A DNA stretch of 64,000 nucleotides from Parvularculaceae bacterium. GTDB taxonomy: Bacteria; Pseudomonadota; Alphaproteobacteria; Caulobacterales; Parvularculaceae. Shown piece by piece: positions 9,510 to 18,528 of this stretch (its first letter is position 1; every line of letters starts with the position of its first letter). A program made the position numbers and the translations under genes. The stretch is taken from NCBI GenBank assembly GCA_028280115.1, contig JANQMJ010000015.1, positions 124,001 to 188,000 of the forward strand, given 5' to 3'. The notes beneath the pieces are model-generated. The model did not search any database. It worked only from the letters and a program-made list of their open reading frames with translations, and had not been told where the DNA came from.

Positions 9510-10163
9510 CTAGCCCCGCGACGCGCAAGCAACGTCCTCAGCATAACGTTCGCTGACCGGGATGAACTTTTCCTGCTTCGGATCGTAAGCGGTCACGTCG
9601 CCGGTCCGGATGTCGTAGAGCCAGCCATGCAAGCAAAGATCGCCTTTTTCGAGCCGCGCGGCGACGGCGGGATGCGTCCTTAAATGCTTCAACTGCAAGA
9701 GAATGTTGCGCTCCAGCAGCAACCGCATGCGCGCGGTTTCGTCCACGTCCTGCCCCTGCGCCGCGACGAAGTCGACGGCTTCCTTTGCGTGTCCCAGCCA
9801 TTCGCAAACATGCGGCAGATGGGCGACGCGCGCAGGGTCCATAGCCCCGCGTATGGCGCTGCAGTCGGTATGGCCGCAAATGACCGCATGGGGCACGTTC
9901 AAGACGGCCATGGCGAATTCGATGGATGCGGCCATGCCGCAGGCTTTTTCCATATGCGGCGGCACGATATTGCCGGCATTGCGGCAGACAAACAATTCGC
10001 CCGGATCGGTCTGGGTGATCATGGGGGCTACAACCCGCGAATCCGAACAGGCGATGAACAGCGCCTCCGGCGACTGGCCGCAGCATAATTGCTCGAACAG
10101 GGCTTTCTTCTGAGGAAAGATCTCGGTTTGAAATTTGACCACGCCGGCGGCGAAGTTGGACAT
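9510..10163 (-). CDS. Beta-class carbonic anhydrase
   Basis: 217 residues. Interconverts CO2 and bicarbonate, zinc-dependent, cytoplasmic. Zinc-binding and catalytic motifs are intact: CSDSRVV (Cys, Asp, Arg) and, about 60 residues on, VICGHTDCSAIRGAM (His, Cys). GELFVCRNAGNIVPP is also typical. Length matches bacterial Can/CynT enzymes. The gene lies 14 bp after the asparaginase gene on the same strand, so they are probably cotranscribed. Confidence 0.95.
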   Translation of the reverse strand: MSNFAAGVVKFQTEIFPQKKALFEQLCCGQSPEALFIACSDSRVVAPMITQTDPGELFVCRNAGNIVPPHMEKACGMAASIEFAMAVLNVPHAVICGHTDCSAIRGAMDPARVAHLPHVCEWLGHAKEAVDFVAAQGQDVDETARMRLLLERNILLQLKHLRTHPAVAARLEKGDLCLHGWLYDIRTGDVTAYDPKQEKFIPVSERYAEDVACASRG

Positions 10164-10177
10164 AAGGGCGTTCCGTT

Positions 10178-11215
10178 CTATTCGTCGGCCTCATCTCCGT
10201 AGATGGCGACCATCTGAACGCCATTGGCGTTCTTAACGCCGCGGAACATGCCGGCGGAGTTGAACGGCATGGCGTATTCGCCATTCGCGCCAAGTGCGAT
10301 GACGCCGCCGTCGCCGCCGAGATTTTCCAACCGGTTGTGAATCACGTCATGCGCGGCGTCCTCGACCGACTTGCCGGCGTATTCCACTTGGGCGCAGATG
10401 TCGCGCGCAATGGTCAGGCGGATGAAATACTCGCCCCATCCGGTGGAGGATACGGCGCAGGATTGATTGTCCGCAAACGTGCCCGCGCCGATAATCGGCA
10501 CATCGCCCACCCGCCCGAACCGCTTGAGCGTCATGCCGCCGGTCGACGTCCCGGCGGCGAGATTGCCTTGCGCGTCGAGCGCGACGGCGCCGACCGTACC
10601 GTATTTGTGATCATGGGGAAGTGAGGTTTCGCTTTCGGTCTTTTCCTTTTCGAGCGCTTCCTCAAAGGACTTCCAGCGACGCTCCGTATAGAAATAATGA
10701 GGCGGAACCATTTCCAGGCCGCGGCGTTCGGCGAATTCCTCCGCGCCTTCGCGGGCGAACATGACATGTTCGGAATTCTCCATCACCTCGCGTGCGAGCT
10801 TGATCGGGCTCTTGACATTCGTGACGCCGGCCACGGCGCCGGCGTTGCGCGTTGCGCCGTCCATGATCGACGCGTCGAGTTCGTTTTTGCCATCGCGCGT
10901 GAACACTGACCCCTTGCCGGCGTTAAACAGAGGGGAGTCCTCCATGACGACGATCGTGGCGACCACCGCGTCGAGCGCCGAACCGCCCGCTTCGAGAACG
11001 CCGTAGCCGGTCTCCAGCGCCTCATTCAGTTTGGCCTCATAGGCGGCTTCTTCTTCGGCCGTATAGCGGCCCGGCGCCTGGGCGCCGGCCCCGCCATGAA
11101 TCACCAGCGTCAAAGGCGGCGGACCGCTTGGCTCAGCGGGTTCTTCTTCGATCGCCTTCTCGCCGCACGACGCCACGAGACAAGCCGCAGCCAGTCCTAA
11201 CAGAAAAATGCGCAT
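10178..11215 (-). CDS. Isoaspartyl peptidase/L-asparaginase (Ntn-hydrolase), lipoprotein
   Basis: 345 residues. The start at 11215 is chosen because GAAGGAGA lies about 7 nt upstream and the signal peptide begins there. Lipobox LVASC places it on the outside of the inner membrane or on the outer membrane. Plant-type asparaginase fold: LVIHGGAGAQAPGRYT at the N-terminus, FNAGKGSVFTRDG, and the autoprocessing site HKYGTVGAVALD in which the Thr becomes the nucleophile of the beta subunit. GNLAAGTSTGGMTLKRFGRVGD confirms the family. The cytoplasmic form is commoner, and the Cys-anchored form here suggests scavenging of isoaspartyl peptides in the periplasm. Confidence 0.93.
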   Translation of the reverse strand: MRIFLLGLAAACLVASCGEKAIEEEPAEPSGPPPLTLVIHGGAGAQAPGRYTAEEEAAYEAKLNEALETGYGVLEAGGSALDAVVATIVVMEDSPLFNAGKGSVFTRDGKNELDASIMDGATRNAGAVAGVTNVKSPIKLAREVMENSEHVMFAREGAEEFAERRGLEMVPPHYFYTERRWKSFEEALEKEKTESETSLPHDHKYGTVGAVALDAQGNLAAGTSTGGMTLKRFGRVGDVPIIGAGTFADNQSCAVSSTGWGEYFIRLTIARDICAQVEYAGKSVEDAAHDVIHNRLENLGGDGGVIALGANGEYAMPFNSAGMFRGVKNANGVQMVAIYGDEADE

Positions 11216-11418
11216 GGAACGGTCTCCTTCTGCGCGCATTGTGCGCAGACGAGCAGCAGGATCAAGAGGTTGGGGAATAAACCGGCCTCAACGCCTGAAC
11301 CCGCCAAAGAAGCCGCGGAACAGCGTCTTTTCGGCCCCTTTTACGGCCGCGCGCCCGCCGCACCGGCCTTTGTGAAGAGGACGGCGGATACAACCCGGCA
11401 GTGCGTTCTGCCTCGTGT

Positions 11419-13134
11419 CTATTCAAAGTCCGGCGTGAGAATGCGCTGCGCACGCCATTGCTCGACGATGCGCTCGATGAAACCGGCGTCTTCCATGTCG
11501 ACGGACCAGCCGTCGGAAAAACTCGCGGTCAGGCTGCGCGGCACGGCGTCCGCCGGCAACGCGTCAAAGCGAATGCGCGTGGGCATCGGCACGCCCTCGC
11601 CGACCGCAATCGCCTCGCCCATGCCAAGCGACGGCAGACAGCTTAAAAGGCTGGTCGAGGCGTCGGGCACCGCGGCGCGCAAGGCTTCCTGGTCCGCCTG
11701 GTTGGCGAGCCGCATGGCGAAGATGGTGTTGCACTGGGAAAGAATTGTCGGATCGAGTTCGGTCGGCCGCTGCGAGGCGATCCAAAGCGACACGCCCGCC
11801 TTGCGCCCTTCCTTGGCGATGCGGATCAGCGAACGCCGCGTCGGGCCGAAGCCTTCTTTCGGATCGGCCGGCGCGTAACGGTGCGCGTCTTCGCAAACCA
11901 GCGCGATCGGCGCGGCCCCGTGACTCCACAGACCGAATTCGAAGGCGAGCCTGGTGATCACCGAAACGACGACCTGGACGACTTCGGTCGGCAGGCCGCC
12001 CAGTTCGATGACGCTGACCGGTTTGTCGTCCACGGGAATGCGAAATACCTGACCGAGCAGATCGACCAGCGTGTCCTGGACCGTCAGGCTGCCGAACATG
12101 AACGCATATCGCGCGTCCTGGCTGATCGTATAGAGCCGGTTGCGCAGTCTTTTATAGGGGGCCGTGTTGCGCGTATGGTCGAGCGCGCCGAGGGATTTGT
12201 CGATCAGGCCGAGCAGTTCGGAAATGCGATATGGCGTCGGCGTGTCGACAGTGATGGTCGTCAGGTCGGCGCGGATCCGGCCCATGCGGCTCGGATTGGT
12301 CATGTTCATTTTTTTCGCCGCGGGCACGAGATCGGCGAGAAGGTCGATTTCCTCATCATAGCCGGACCGGGCCGGATAGAGCACTTCGATCAACTCGTCG
12401 AAGGTGAGCATCCAATAGGGCAACGTGAAGCTGCTGGGATCGAAAACCACGGCGCGATCATCAAAACTATTCGAATATTCGTTATGGGGATCGAGGACGA
12501 CGATATGACCGTGCGGAAAACGCTCCAGCACCGAGCGCAACAACAGCGCAAGCGCACAAGACTTGCCCGCGCCGGTGGTGCCGACAATGGCGCAATGGCG
12601 GGAAAATATTTCGTCTACATTGACGGTTGCGGGGATTTGCGTGTCTTGCTTGACCACGCCGACGCGCACGCTGGAGACCCCGTTGATGGAAAACAGCGCC
12701 CCCAGTTCGTCACGCGTGGCCACATGAACGCCGTCGCCCAAGGTTGGAAAAGACGACACGCCGCGATGAAACCGCGCCGGCGCGTTGATCGTCGGTTTTG
12801 AAAACTCGCCGACAAGTTCGACTTCGACAATGCGCACCGCCGAAGCCGCGTCGTCGAGCGACGGCGCCGGCACGGTCATCGCCGAAATGAGACCGAGTAC
12901 GACGCTCTGGCCCACATCGATGCTCATGATGGCGCCGAGTTGCGGCCGGTTTGCGCGGTCTTCGTCCGGCTTATCCGCATCGAGCATGACCAACGCATGG
13001 GAGCCGGTCACCGAAATGACGGTGCCAATGCGCGGTTTTTCCTGAAATGCGCTGTCGAATGCTTCGGCCGTCGGCGCGGCGCTGCCCTTGCACACGATCG
13101 GGCTTTTTCGAGCGGTCGCATTATGCGGCGTCAT
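11419..13134 (-). CDS. HerA-like ATPase (HAS-barrel + DUF87 domain)
   Basis: 571 residues from the ATG at 13134, which has GAGAGGA just upstream; the frame is open further upstream but only in sequence antisense-coded by the kinase gene. Residues 30-170 resemble the HAS-barrel; Walker A is GTTGAGKS at 185-192, followed by HIVVLDPHNEYSN. The Walker B-like strand is IALVCEDAHRYAP. WIASQRPTELDPTILSQC and NTIFAMRLANQAD are sensor/arginine-finger regions typical of HerA/FtsK-type hexameric translocases. No NurA nuclease gene is adjacent. Its start overlaps the end of the histidine-kinase gene by 14 bp, implying coupled translation. The function is unknown; a DNA-translocating motor linked to signalling is an inference. 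Confidence 0.88.
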   Translation of the reverse strand: MTPHNATARKSPIVCKGSAAPTAEAFDSAFQEKPRIGTVISVTGSHALVMLDADKPDEDRANRPQLGAIMSIDVGQSVVLGLISAMTVPAPSLDDAASAVRIVEVELVGEFSKPTINAPARFHRGVSSFPTLGDGVHVATRDELGALFSINGVSSVRVGVVKQDTQIPATVNVDEIFSRHCAIVGTTGAGKSCALALLLRSVLERFPHGHIVVLDPHNEYSNSFDDRAVVFDPSSFTLPYWMLTFDELIEVLYPARSGYDEEIDLLADLVPAAKKMNMTNPSRMGRIRADLTTITVDTPTPYRISELLGLIDKSLGALDHTRNTAPYKRLRNRLYTISQDARYAFMFGSLTVQDTLVDLLGQVFRIPVDDKPVSVIELGGLPTEVVQVVVSVITRLAFEFGLWSHGAAPIALVCEDAHRYAPADPKEGFGPTRRSLIRIAKEGRKAGVSLWIASQRPTELDPTILSQCNTIFAMRLANQADQEALRAAVPDASTSLLSCLPSLGMGEAIAVGEGVPMPTRIRFDALPADAVPRSLTASFSDGWSVDMEDAGFIERIVEQWRAQRILTPDFE

Positions 13135-14044
13135 GGGTCCTCTCCACGCTGAACTGTTCGGGCTGGCCGGTTGGTTGACGGCCGCTTTCGCCGGCGCGGC
13201 CGGCTTTGCGTCGTTCGTTGGGCGGCGGCAGGGTGATGGCCGCAAGCGTGCCCTGGCCCTTCTTGCTCTTGATCAAGAAGCGCCCGCCCTGCATTTCGAT
13301 GAACGTCTTGGCGACTGCATAGCCGACGCCAGGTCCGGAAAAAGACCGATCAAGCCCGCGATGAACTTGCTTAAACGCGTCGAGCGCGGTTTCGATCTCT
13401 TCGGCCGTCAGTCCGGCGCCGTCGTCGCGCACGTCGACTTCCGCCCAGCCTTTATCGTCGCGCCGCGCCCGCACCAATACGCGTCCGCCCTCGACGCAGG
13501 ATTTGATCGCCGTCTGCAACAGGTTGTCGAGCGCTTGGCCGGTGCGTTCAGCATCGCCCCAGGCCAATACGTTGTCGCCTTCGTCGCGCCGTTCGAGAAC
13601 GACATTGGCAGCCTCGGCGCGGATCCGCGCCCGGTCGAGCGCCTCGCCGAGGAGATCGCTCATGTTGAATTCCCCGTCCCTGAGTTCGACGCCGCCGCTT
13701 TCGAGCGCAGCCACTTCCAGCAGCGTGTTGATATGCCCGAGCAGCAGGTCCGCCGACTGCAGAATATAGTCTATGTAAGAGCGTTGCTGATCGGCGCCCA
13801 GGCCGAATTGCTCGCCGTCGCGCAGCATCGTGGCGAAGCCGATAATCGCATTCAAAGGCGTTCGTAATTCGTGATTCATATTGGCGAGGAATTCGGAACG
13901 CGCTTTGATGGCGAGTTCGGCCTCGACGCGTGCGGCGCGCGCTGCGATATCCGCCTGACGGCGCACGAGGGCTTCGCTCATACGCGACGTGTAGTCAGCG
14001 ATGAGCGAGCCTTCGGACTGGGCTAACAGTTTGAGGGCGCGCAT
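13121..14044 (-). CDS. Cytosolic sensor histidine kinase, divergent ATP-binding domain
   Basis: 307 residues, no membrane segment. Order: coiled-coil-like N-terminus (1-50), HisKA dimerisation domain with phospho-acceptor His58 in NHELRTPLNAIIGF, then HATPase_c. The ATP lid looks degenerate: the N-box reads DNLLQTAIKS, with Thr where kinases have the Mg-binding Asn, and the G2 region reads GPGVGYAVAKTF rather than GxGLGLxI. It could be a weak kinase, a phosphatase or a phosphotransferase. AAGGAAGAG precedes the ATG. No response regulator is adjacent; the next gene is a HerA-like ATPase overlapping by 14 bp. A CtrA-like box lies about 75 bp upstream. Confidence 0.88.
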   Translation of the reverse strand: MRALKLLAQSEGSLIADYTSRMSEALVRRQADIAARAARVEAELAIKARSEFLANMNHELRTPLNAIIGFATMLRDGEQFGLGADQQRSYIDYILQSADLLLGHINTLLEVAALESGGVELRDGEFNMSDLLGEALDRARIRAEAANVVLERRDEGDNVLAWGDAERTGQALDNLLQTAIKSCVEGGRVLVRARRDDKGWAEVDVRDDGAGLTAEEIETALDAFKQVHRGLDRSFSGPGVGYAVAKTFIEMQGGRFLIKSKKGQGTLAAITLPPPNERRKAGRAGESGRQPTGQPEQFSVERTHDAA

Positions 14045-14117
14045 AGGCTCTTCCTTTCGGAAAACCTAACCCGGCAAGCGCTAATGCGTCGTTAAGCAAT
14101 GCCGCCGCGTGTTGATA

Positions 14118-14132
14118 TTAAGAGTCTGTTAA
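14118..14132. promoter_or_regulatory. Putative CtrA-binding box TTAA-N7-TTAA
   Basis: TTAA, seven bases (GAGTCTG), TTAA: the exact spacing of the CtrA master-regulator box of Alphaproteobacteria. A further GTTAAGCA half-site lies at 14091-14098, closer to the gene. Both sit in the 179-bp gap upstream of the histidine kinase start at 14044, the only gene for which they could serve as promoter elements (the crotonase gene ends at 14224 on the same strand). Binding is inferred from the motif only. Confidence 0.5.
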
Positions 14133-14223
14133 GCAGCTTTATTGCGCGTCGGCGGCGGCCATCAGGAGGGTGGCGGGAAGTTGCAGCCGCCAGGCAAGCC
14201 ACTGCGCCCCGACGCGGCGCGGC

Positions 14224-15000
14224 CTAACGGTGCTTGAACACCGGTTTGCGCTTTTCATTGAACGCCGCCATGCCTTCCTTTTGATCCTCGAACGCAAAGA
14301 CGGAATGAAACACGCGGCGCTCGAAACGCACGCCTTCCGACAGCGTCGTTTCATAGGCGCGGTTGACTGCCTCTTTGGTGAGCATGACGATGGGGCGTGA
14401 AAAGCCCGCGACCTGCTTGGCCACGCGGATCGCCTCGTCGCGCAACTCGCCCTTGGCCACGATGCGGCTGACCAATCCGCAACGCTCGGCTTCCTCGGCG
14501 TCCATCATGCGGCCGGTCAGGCACATTTCCATCGCCTTTGACTTGCCGATAAAGCGCGCCAGGCGCTGCGTGCCCCCGGCGCCGGGCATGGCGCCGATGG
14601 AGATTTCCGGCTGGCCGAATTTGGCGTTGTCCGCGGCGATAATGAAATCGCACATCAGCGCCAGTTCGCAGCCCCCGCCCAGCGCGTATCCGGCGACGGC
14701 AGCGATGATCGGCTTGCGCGTCCGGGTCGCTTCCTCCCAGTTGGCGGTGATGAACTCTTCCTTATAGACGTCGATATAGTCCTTGGCGGCCATTTCCTTA
14801 ATGTCGGCGCCGGCGGCGAACGCTTTTTCCGAACCGGTCAGCACCATGCAGCCGATAGCGTCGTCGGCCTCGTATTTCCTGATCGCCTCGGTCACTTCGT
14901 CCATAAGCTGGTTGTTGAAGGCGTTGAGCGCATCGGGGCGGTTGAGCGTGATCACGCCGACCGGGCCGTCCGCCTCGGTCAAGATGCATTCATAAGGCAT
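14224..15000 (-). CDS. Enoyl-CoA hydratase (crotonase family)
   Basis: 258 residues. Hydrates trans-2-enoyl-CoA in fatty-acid or short-chain acyl-CoA breakdown. Oxyanion-hole loops are [12 protein letters not shown] and [15 protein letters not shown]; the catalytic Glu regions [19 protein letters not shown] and the last helix [17 protein letters not shown] are complete. Closest to short-chain enoyl-CoA hydratases. It follows folE by 29 bp on the same strand at the distal end of the methylcitrate block, so it may act with propionyl/short-chain acyl-CoA metabolism, though that link is positional only. Confidence 0.93.
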   Translation of the reverse strand: MPYECILTEADGPVGVITLNRPDALNAFNNQLMDEVTEAIRKYEADDAIGCMVLTGSEKAFAAGADIKEMAAKDYIDVYKEEFITANWEEATRTRKPIIAAVAGYALGGGCELALMCDFIIAADNAKFGQPEISIGAMPGAGGTQRLARFIGKSKAMEMCLTGRMMDAEEAERCGLVSRIVAKGELRDEAIRVAKQVAGFSRPIVMLTKEAVNRAYETTLSEGVRFERRVFHSVFAFEDQKEGMAAFNEKRKPVFKHR

Positions 15001-15029
15001 GTCTTACGTTCCTTTGCGCTTTATTTGGA

Positions 15030-15623
15030 TCAAGAAAAGCCGATCAGCTTCATGACTTCCTGGCGGGATTTTTCATCGTCGCGGAAAGCGCCCATCATGC
15101 GGCTCGTGGTCATGACGACGCCGGGCGTTTCCACGCCGCGGCAGGTCATGCACGCATGGGTCGCTTCGATGATCACCGCAACGCCGAGCGGATCAAGGGC
15201 TTTCCAGATGCAATCGGCGATTTCCGCCGTCAGGCGTTCCTGCACCTGCAGGCGCTTGGCGTAGGCATGGACGACACGGGCGAGCTTGGAAATCCCGACC
15301 ACCCGGTCGCGCGGCAGATAGGCGACATGCACCTTGCCCATGATCGGCGCGAGATGATGCTCGCAATGAGAATGAAACGGAACTTCGCGCAAAAGCACGA
15401 TCTCGTCATAGCCGCCGACCTGCTCGAAAGTGCGCTGTAAGTATTTCTCCGGGCATTCGTCATAGCCCTGAAAATACTCCATAAAGGCGGAAGCAACACG
15501 GCGGGGCGTATCCTTGAGTCCTTCGCGCTCGGGATCGTCGCCGATCCAGCGGATCAGTTCGCGCACGGCTTCCTCGGCGCGCTCACGTTGCTCGTCGGTT
15601 CGGTTGCCCGGCTTTTCGTCCAT
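15030..15623 (-). CDS. folE: GTP cyclohydrolase I
   Basis: 197 residues. Converts GTP to 7,8-dihydroneopterin triphosphate, the first step of folate/pterin synthesis. Zinc ligands and active-site motifs are present: [21 protein letters not shown] split as [11 protein letters not shown] and GKVHVAYLP, then [14 protein letters not shown] and [11 protein letters not shown] with the second Cys ligand. It starts 7 bp after the prpC stop on the same strand, an unusual partnership for a folate gene and probably only operon sharing. Confidence 0.96.
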   Translation of the reverse strand: MDEKPGNRTDEQRERAEEAVRELIRWIGDDPEREGLKDTPRRVASAFMEYFQGYDECPEKYLQRTFEQVGGYDEIVLLREVPFHSHCEHHLAPIMGKVHVAYLPRDRVVGISKLARVVHAYAKRLQVQERLTAEIADCIWKALDPLGVAVIIEATHACMTCRGVETPGVVMTTSRMMGAFRDDEKSRQEVMKLIGFS

Positions 15624-15630
15624 GGGATCG

Positions 15631-16767
15631 CTATCTCTTCTCGATCGGTACGAAATCGCGCTGGGTTTGTCCGATGTAGTTCGACAAGGGGCGGATCAAC
15701 TTGTTGTCTGCAAGTTGTTCGATAATATGCGCGGTCCAGCCGGTGATCCGGCTCATCACGAAAACCGGCGTGAACATCGGTATCTCAAAGCCCATGAGAT
15801 AGTAGGCAGGCCCCGTCGGAAAATCGAGATTGGGGTAAATGCCCTTTTCCGCGACCATGGTCTCGTTGAGGATCTTGGACATTTCCCAGTATTGCTTCGC
15901 CTCGTCGGTGCCGATGATGTCGACCATATTCTTATAAGCGTCCGTCATGGTCGGCACGCGGCTGTCGCCGGCGCGATAGACGCGATGGCCGAAGCCCATG
16001 ATCTTGCGCTTTTCCTTAAGCGCCGTCAGCATCCATTCCTGAGCATTCTCGGGCGAGCCGACTTCTTTGAGCATGTGCATGACAGCTTCGTTCGCGCCGC
16101 CGTGGAGCGGGCCTTTGAGCGAACCGATGGCGCCGGTGACGGCGGAATAAATCCCCGAAAGAGAGCTGGCGATGACGCGCGCGGTGAATGTCGACGCGTT
16201 AAAGGTGTGTTCCGCGTACAGCGTCATGGAAATATCAAAGCACTTGACGATATCCGGCGCGGGAACCTCGCCGAAACACATGTAAAAGAAATTTTCTGAA
16301 AATGGGAGATCGGGATCGGGCGCGATTAGCTCCTTGCCGTTGCGCAAGCGAAAATCGGTCGCGACGATCTGCGGGATTTTGGCGAAAAGGCTGATCGAGC
16401 GCTCATAAAGATGGTCTATCGCGTGGTCTTCGATTTGCCGGTCTTCCAGACCGAGAAAACTCACCGCCGTTCTCAAGGTCGCCATGGGATGGGCGCCTTC
16501 GGGAAACTTTCGCATGACGTCGATCAGCGTATCGGGCAGGCCGCGATTGGCCTTTTCCTGCGCGTTGAATGCGTCAAGCTGGGCCTGCGTGGGCAGTTCG
16601 CCGTTCCAGATGAGATAGGCGGTTTCCTCAAACCGGCATTGCGTCGCCAAATCTTGCACGGCGTAACCGCGATAGGTCAGCGAGTTGGTTTCCGGCATGA
16701 CTTTCGAAACCGCCGTATCGTCGGTCACGACGCCCGCAAGGCCATATTTGACATCCGTTTCGGCCAT
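15631..16767 (-). CDS. prpC: 2-methylcitrate synthase (citrate synthase family)
   Basis: 378 residues from the ATG at 16767, which has AGGAG 7 nt upstream; the GTG two codons earlier would crowd that site. Condenses propionyl-CoA with oxaloacetate in the 2-methylcitrate cycle. Citrate synthase signatures: [36 protein letters not shown] with catalytic His, and [17 protein letters not shown]. The short dimeric type and the neighbouring prpB and prpD homologues identify it as methylcitrate rather than citrate synthase. It probably also uses acetyl-CoA to some degree, as many PrpC do. Confidence 0.93.
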   Translation of the reverse strand: MAETDVKYGLAGVVTDDTAVSKVMPETNSLTYRGYAVQDLATQCRFEETAYLIWNGELPTQAQLDAFNAQEKANRGLPDTLIDVMRKFPEGAHPMATLRTAVSFLGLEDRQIEDHAIDHLYERSISLFAKIPQIVATDFRLRNGKELIAPDPDLPFSENFFYMCFGEVPAPDIVKCFDISMTLYAEHTFNASTFTARVIASSLSGIYSAVTGAIGSLKGPLHGGANEAVMHMLKEVGSPENAQEWMLTALKEKRKIMGFGHRVYRAGDSRVPTMTDAYKNMVDIIGTDEAKQYWEMSKILNETMVAEKGIYPNLDFPTGPAYYLMGFEIPMFTPVFVMSRITGWTAHIIEQLADNKLIRPLSNYIGQTQRDFVPIEKR

Positions 16768-16777
16768 ATTCACGCTC

Positions 16778-17116
16778 CTAATTGATTGTCATTTCATTCA
16801 TACCGTATGCGCGCTCCACTTTGGCGATGCGCACAACATAGTTTTCATACCAGGTCTCGCGGCCGCGCGTTTGAGCCGCAAGATGCTCCGCATTCGCCTT
16901 CCAATTCCTGATGGCTTCATCGGACTCCCAATAGCAAACCGTTATTCCGAAACCGTCTTCGCCGCGCGTCGACTCATACCCAAGAAAACCCGGCGCCTGA
17001 CGGGCAAGTTCTTCCATGCGCGCCATCATGGTTTCATAACCCTCATCGTCCTCGGTGCGCCGCGCGGAGAAGATCACGGCGTAGTAAGGCGGTTCAGGCA
17101 AGCAATCCGAACTCAT
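16778..17116 (-). CDS. Antibiotic biosynthesis monooxygenase (ABM) domain protein
   Basis: 112 residues forming one ferredoxin-like ABM domain: YYAVIFSARR as first strand, YETMMARMEELARQAPGFLGYES, then FGITVCYWESDEAIRNWKANAEH and a C-terminal strand with WYENYVVRIAKVERAYG. Such cofactor-free or haem-interacting domains include quinol monooxygenases and many uncharacterised stress proteins. It ends 11 bp before prpC on the same strand inside the methylcitrate block. The role is unknown; removal of reactive metabolites is a guess. Confidence 0.85.
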   Translation of the reverse strand: MSSDCLPEPPYYAVIFSARRTEDDEGYETMMARMEELARQAPGFLGYESTRGEDGFGITVCYWESDEAIRNWKANAEHLAAQTRGRETWYENYVVRIAKVERAYGMNEMTIN

Positions 17117-17225
17117 GGCTGGCGGGTTATCCTATATTAGCGTTGTGAAAGAAAGGCCTTGGCGTTCATCAATAATTCTAAAAAGATCAATACCTTCGCA
17201 ACGCAATTGCAGCGCTCTAAACAGG

Positions 17226-17597
17226 CTAGTCGCCGGTCGGGACAACACCAGAAGACGCCGCCATGAGAACGACGACTCGCGCCGGCGCGCGCGTTCGGTG
17301 AACGACGCCTTTCGGAACGACAAATCCCTGCCCCGGCCCGAGCGTATGCGTGCGATCGCGAAGGTCGAGCAGCAATTCGCCTTCGAGAACGAAGAACAAC
17401 TCGTCCTCTGCATCGTGCTTGTGCCAGTGAAATTCGCCTTCAAGCACGCCCAGACGCAGAACGCTGCCATTGACCTCGACCAGCGTCTGGTTGAACCATT
17501 TGTCGGTATTTTCTTCGAGGACGTCCTTGATATCGAACTTCGCAAGATGGGGATATTTGACGTCGGTCTTGATTTTGTAGGCGGTCTCAGCGTTCAT
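17226..17597 (-). CDS. Cupin-domain protein
   Basis: 123 residues, a single small cupin. Metal ligands are visible in order: EFHWHKHDAEDELFFVLEGE (His, His, Glu) and PKGVVHRT (His), with GPGQGFVVPKG between. An N-terminal extension of about 25 residues (NAETAYKIKTDVKYPHLAKF) precedes the barrel. It starts 14 bp after the prpB stop. Small cupins next to methylcitrate genes have no fixed assignment; an isomerase or metabolite-sensing role is possible but unsupported. Confidence 0.85.
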   Translation of the reverse strand: MNAETAYKIKTDVKYPHLAKFDIKDVLEENTDKWFNQTLVEVNGSVLRLGVLEGEFHWHKHDAEDELFFVLEGELLLDLRDRTHTLGPGQGFVVPKGVVHRTRAPARVVVLMAASSGVVPTGD

Positions 17598-17611
17598 GTC
17601 TTCCTCCGCCG

Positions 17612-18523
17612 CTATTTCGTCGGCGTATCGCCGACCTGAAAATTGTAAATCGACTCATCGAACTTGTTGTAGTCGTGATAACGCAGGAGATCATAAAGAT
17701 CCCGGCGGTGCTGCATGATGTCGAGAATGCCGTTTTGGTCCCCGTCTTTTAAAATGCGGTCGAGCCCGACATCGCAGGCGCCCATCGCCAACCGTAATGT
17801 GGTCACCGGATAGATCACGAGATTAAAGCCGAGATCTTCAAGCTCCTTCTTGTTGAGCAGCCGGCTTTTGCCGAATTCGGTCATGTTGGCGAGAATGGGA
17901 ACGTCGAGCGCCTTTCGGACCGCCTCGAATTCGGCTTCCGATTTCATCGCTTCCGGAAAGATCATGTCGGCGCCGGCGTCCACATAGGCCTTCATGCGGT
18001 CGATGGCCTTGTCGAGCCCTTCGACGGCGCGGGCGTCGGACCGCGCGATCAGCACGAAATTGGGATCGCGCTTGGCCTCGGCGGCGGCCTTGACGCGCTG
18101 GATCATGATGTCGGCCGGCACGATTTCCTTGCCGTCGAGATGGCCACAGCGCTTGGGCATCACCTGGTCTTCAATGTGACAGGCGGCCAGCCCCAGTTCC
18201 TCCATCGTCCGCACCGTGCGCGCGGCGGCCATGGGCTCGCCGAAGCCGGTGTCGATATCGATCATGGCCGGCAGGTCGGTCACGCGCGCGATCTGATGGC
18301 CGCGCTCGGCGAATTCCGTCAGGGTCGCAAGGCCGATATCCGGCAGGCAGAGATCGGCGGACATGACGGCGCCGGAGATGTAAACGCCGTCAAAGCCCTT
18401 GCGTTCGATCATCTGGGCGCAAAGCGGGTTAAACGCGCCGGGGAATTGCAAGAGCTTGCCTGAGGCCAGTCCCTTGCGAAAGTTTTCGCGTTTTTCAGCG
18501 GCGGATTTTTCGGTAAAGAGCAT
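17612..18523 (-). CDS. prpB: Methylisocitrate lyase
   Basis: 303 residues, normal length. Cleaves 2-methylisocitrate into pyruvate and succinate, the last step of the 2-methylcitrate cycle. ICL/PEP-mutase fold: DGVYISGAVMSADL, DIDTGFGEP (Mg site), catalytic loop MPKRCGHLDGKE, then LIARSDARAVEG and MIFPEAM. It starts 5 bp after the NTF2-like gene and is followed by the cupin gene. Together with prpC and prpD it forms a complete cycle apart from the aconitase/isomerase step, whose gene (acnB or acnD/prpF) is not in the window. Confidence 0.95.
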   Translation of the reverse strand: MLFTEKSAAEKRENFRKGLASGKLLQFPGAFNPLCAQMIERKGFDGVYISGAVMSADLCLPDIGLATLTEFAERGHQIARVTDLPAMIDIDTGFGEPMAAARTVRTMEELGLAACHIEDQVMPKRCGHLDGKEIVPADIMIQRVKAAAEAKRDPNFVLIARSDARAVEGLDKAIDRMKAYVDAGADMIFPEAMKSEAEFEAVRKALDVPILANMTEFGKSRLLNKKELEDLGFNLVIYPVTTLRLAMGACDVGLDRILKDGDQNGILDIMQHRRDLYDLLRYHDYNKFDESIYNFQVGDTPTK

Positions 18524-18528
18524 CGCAG

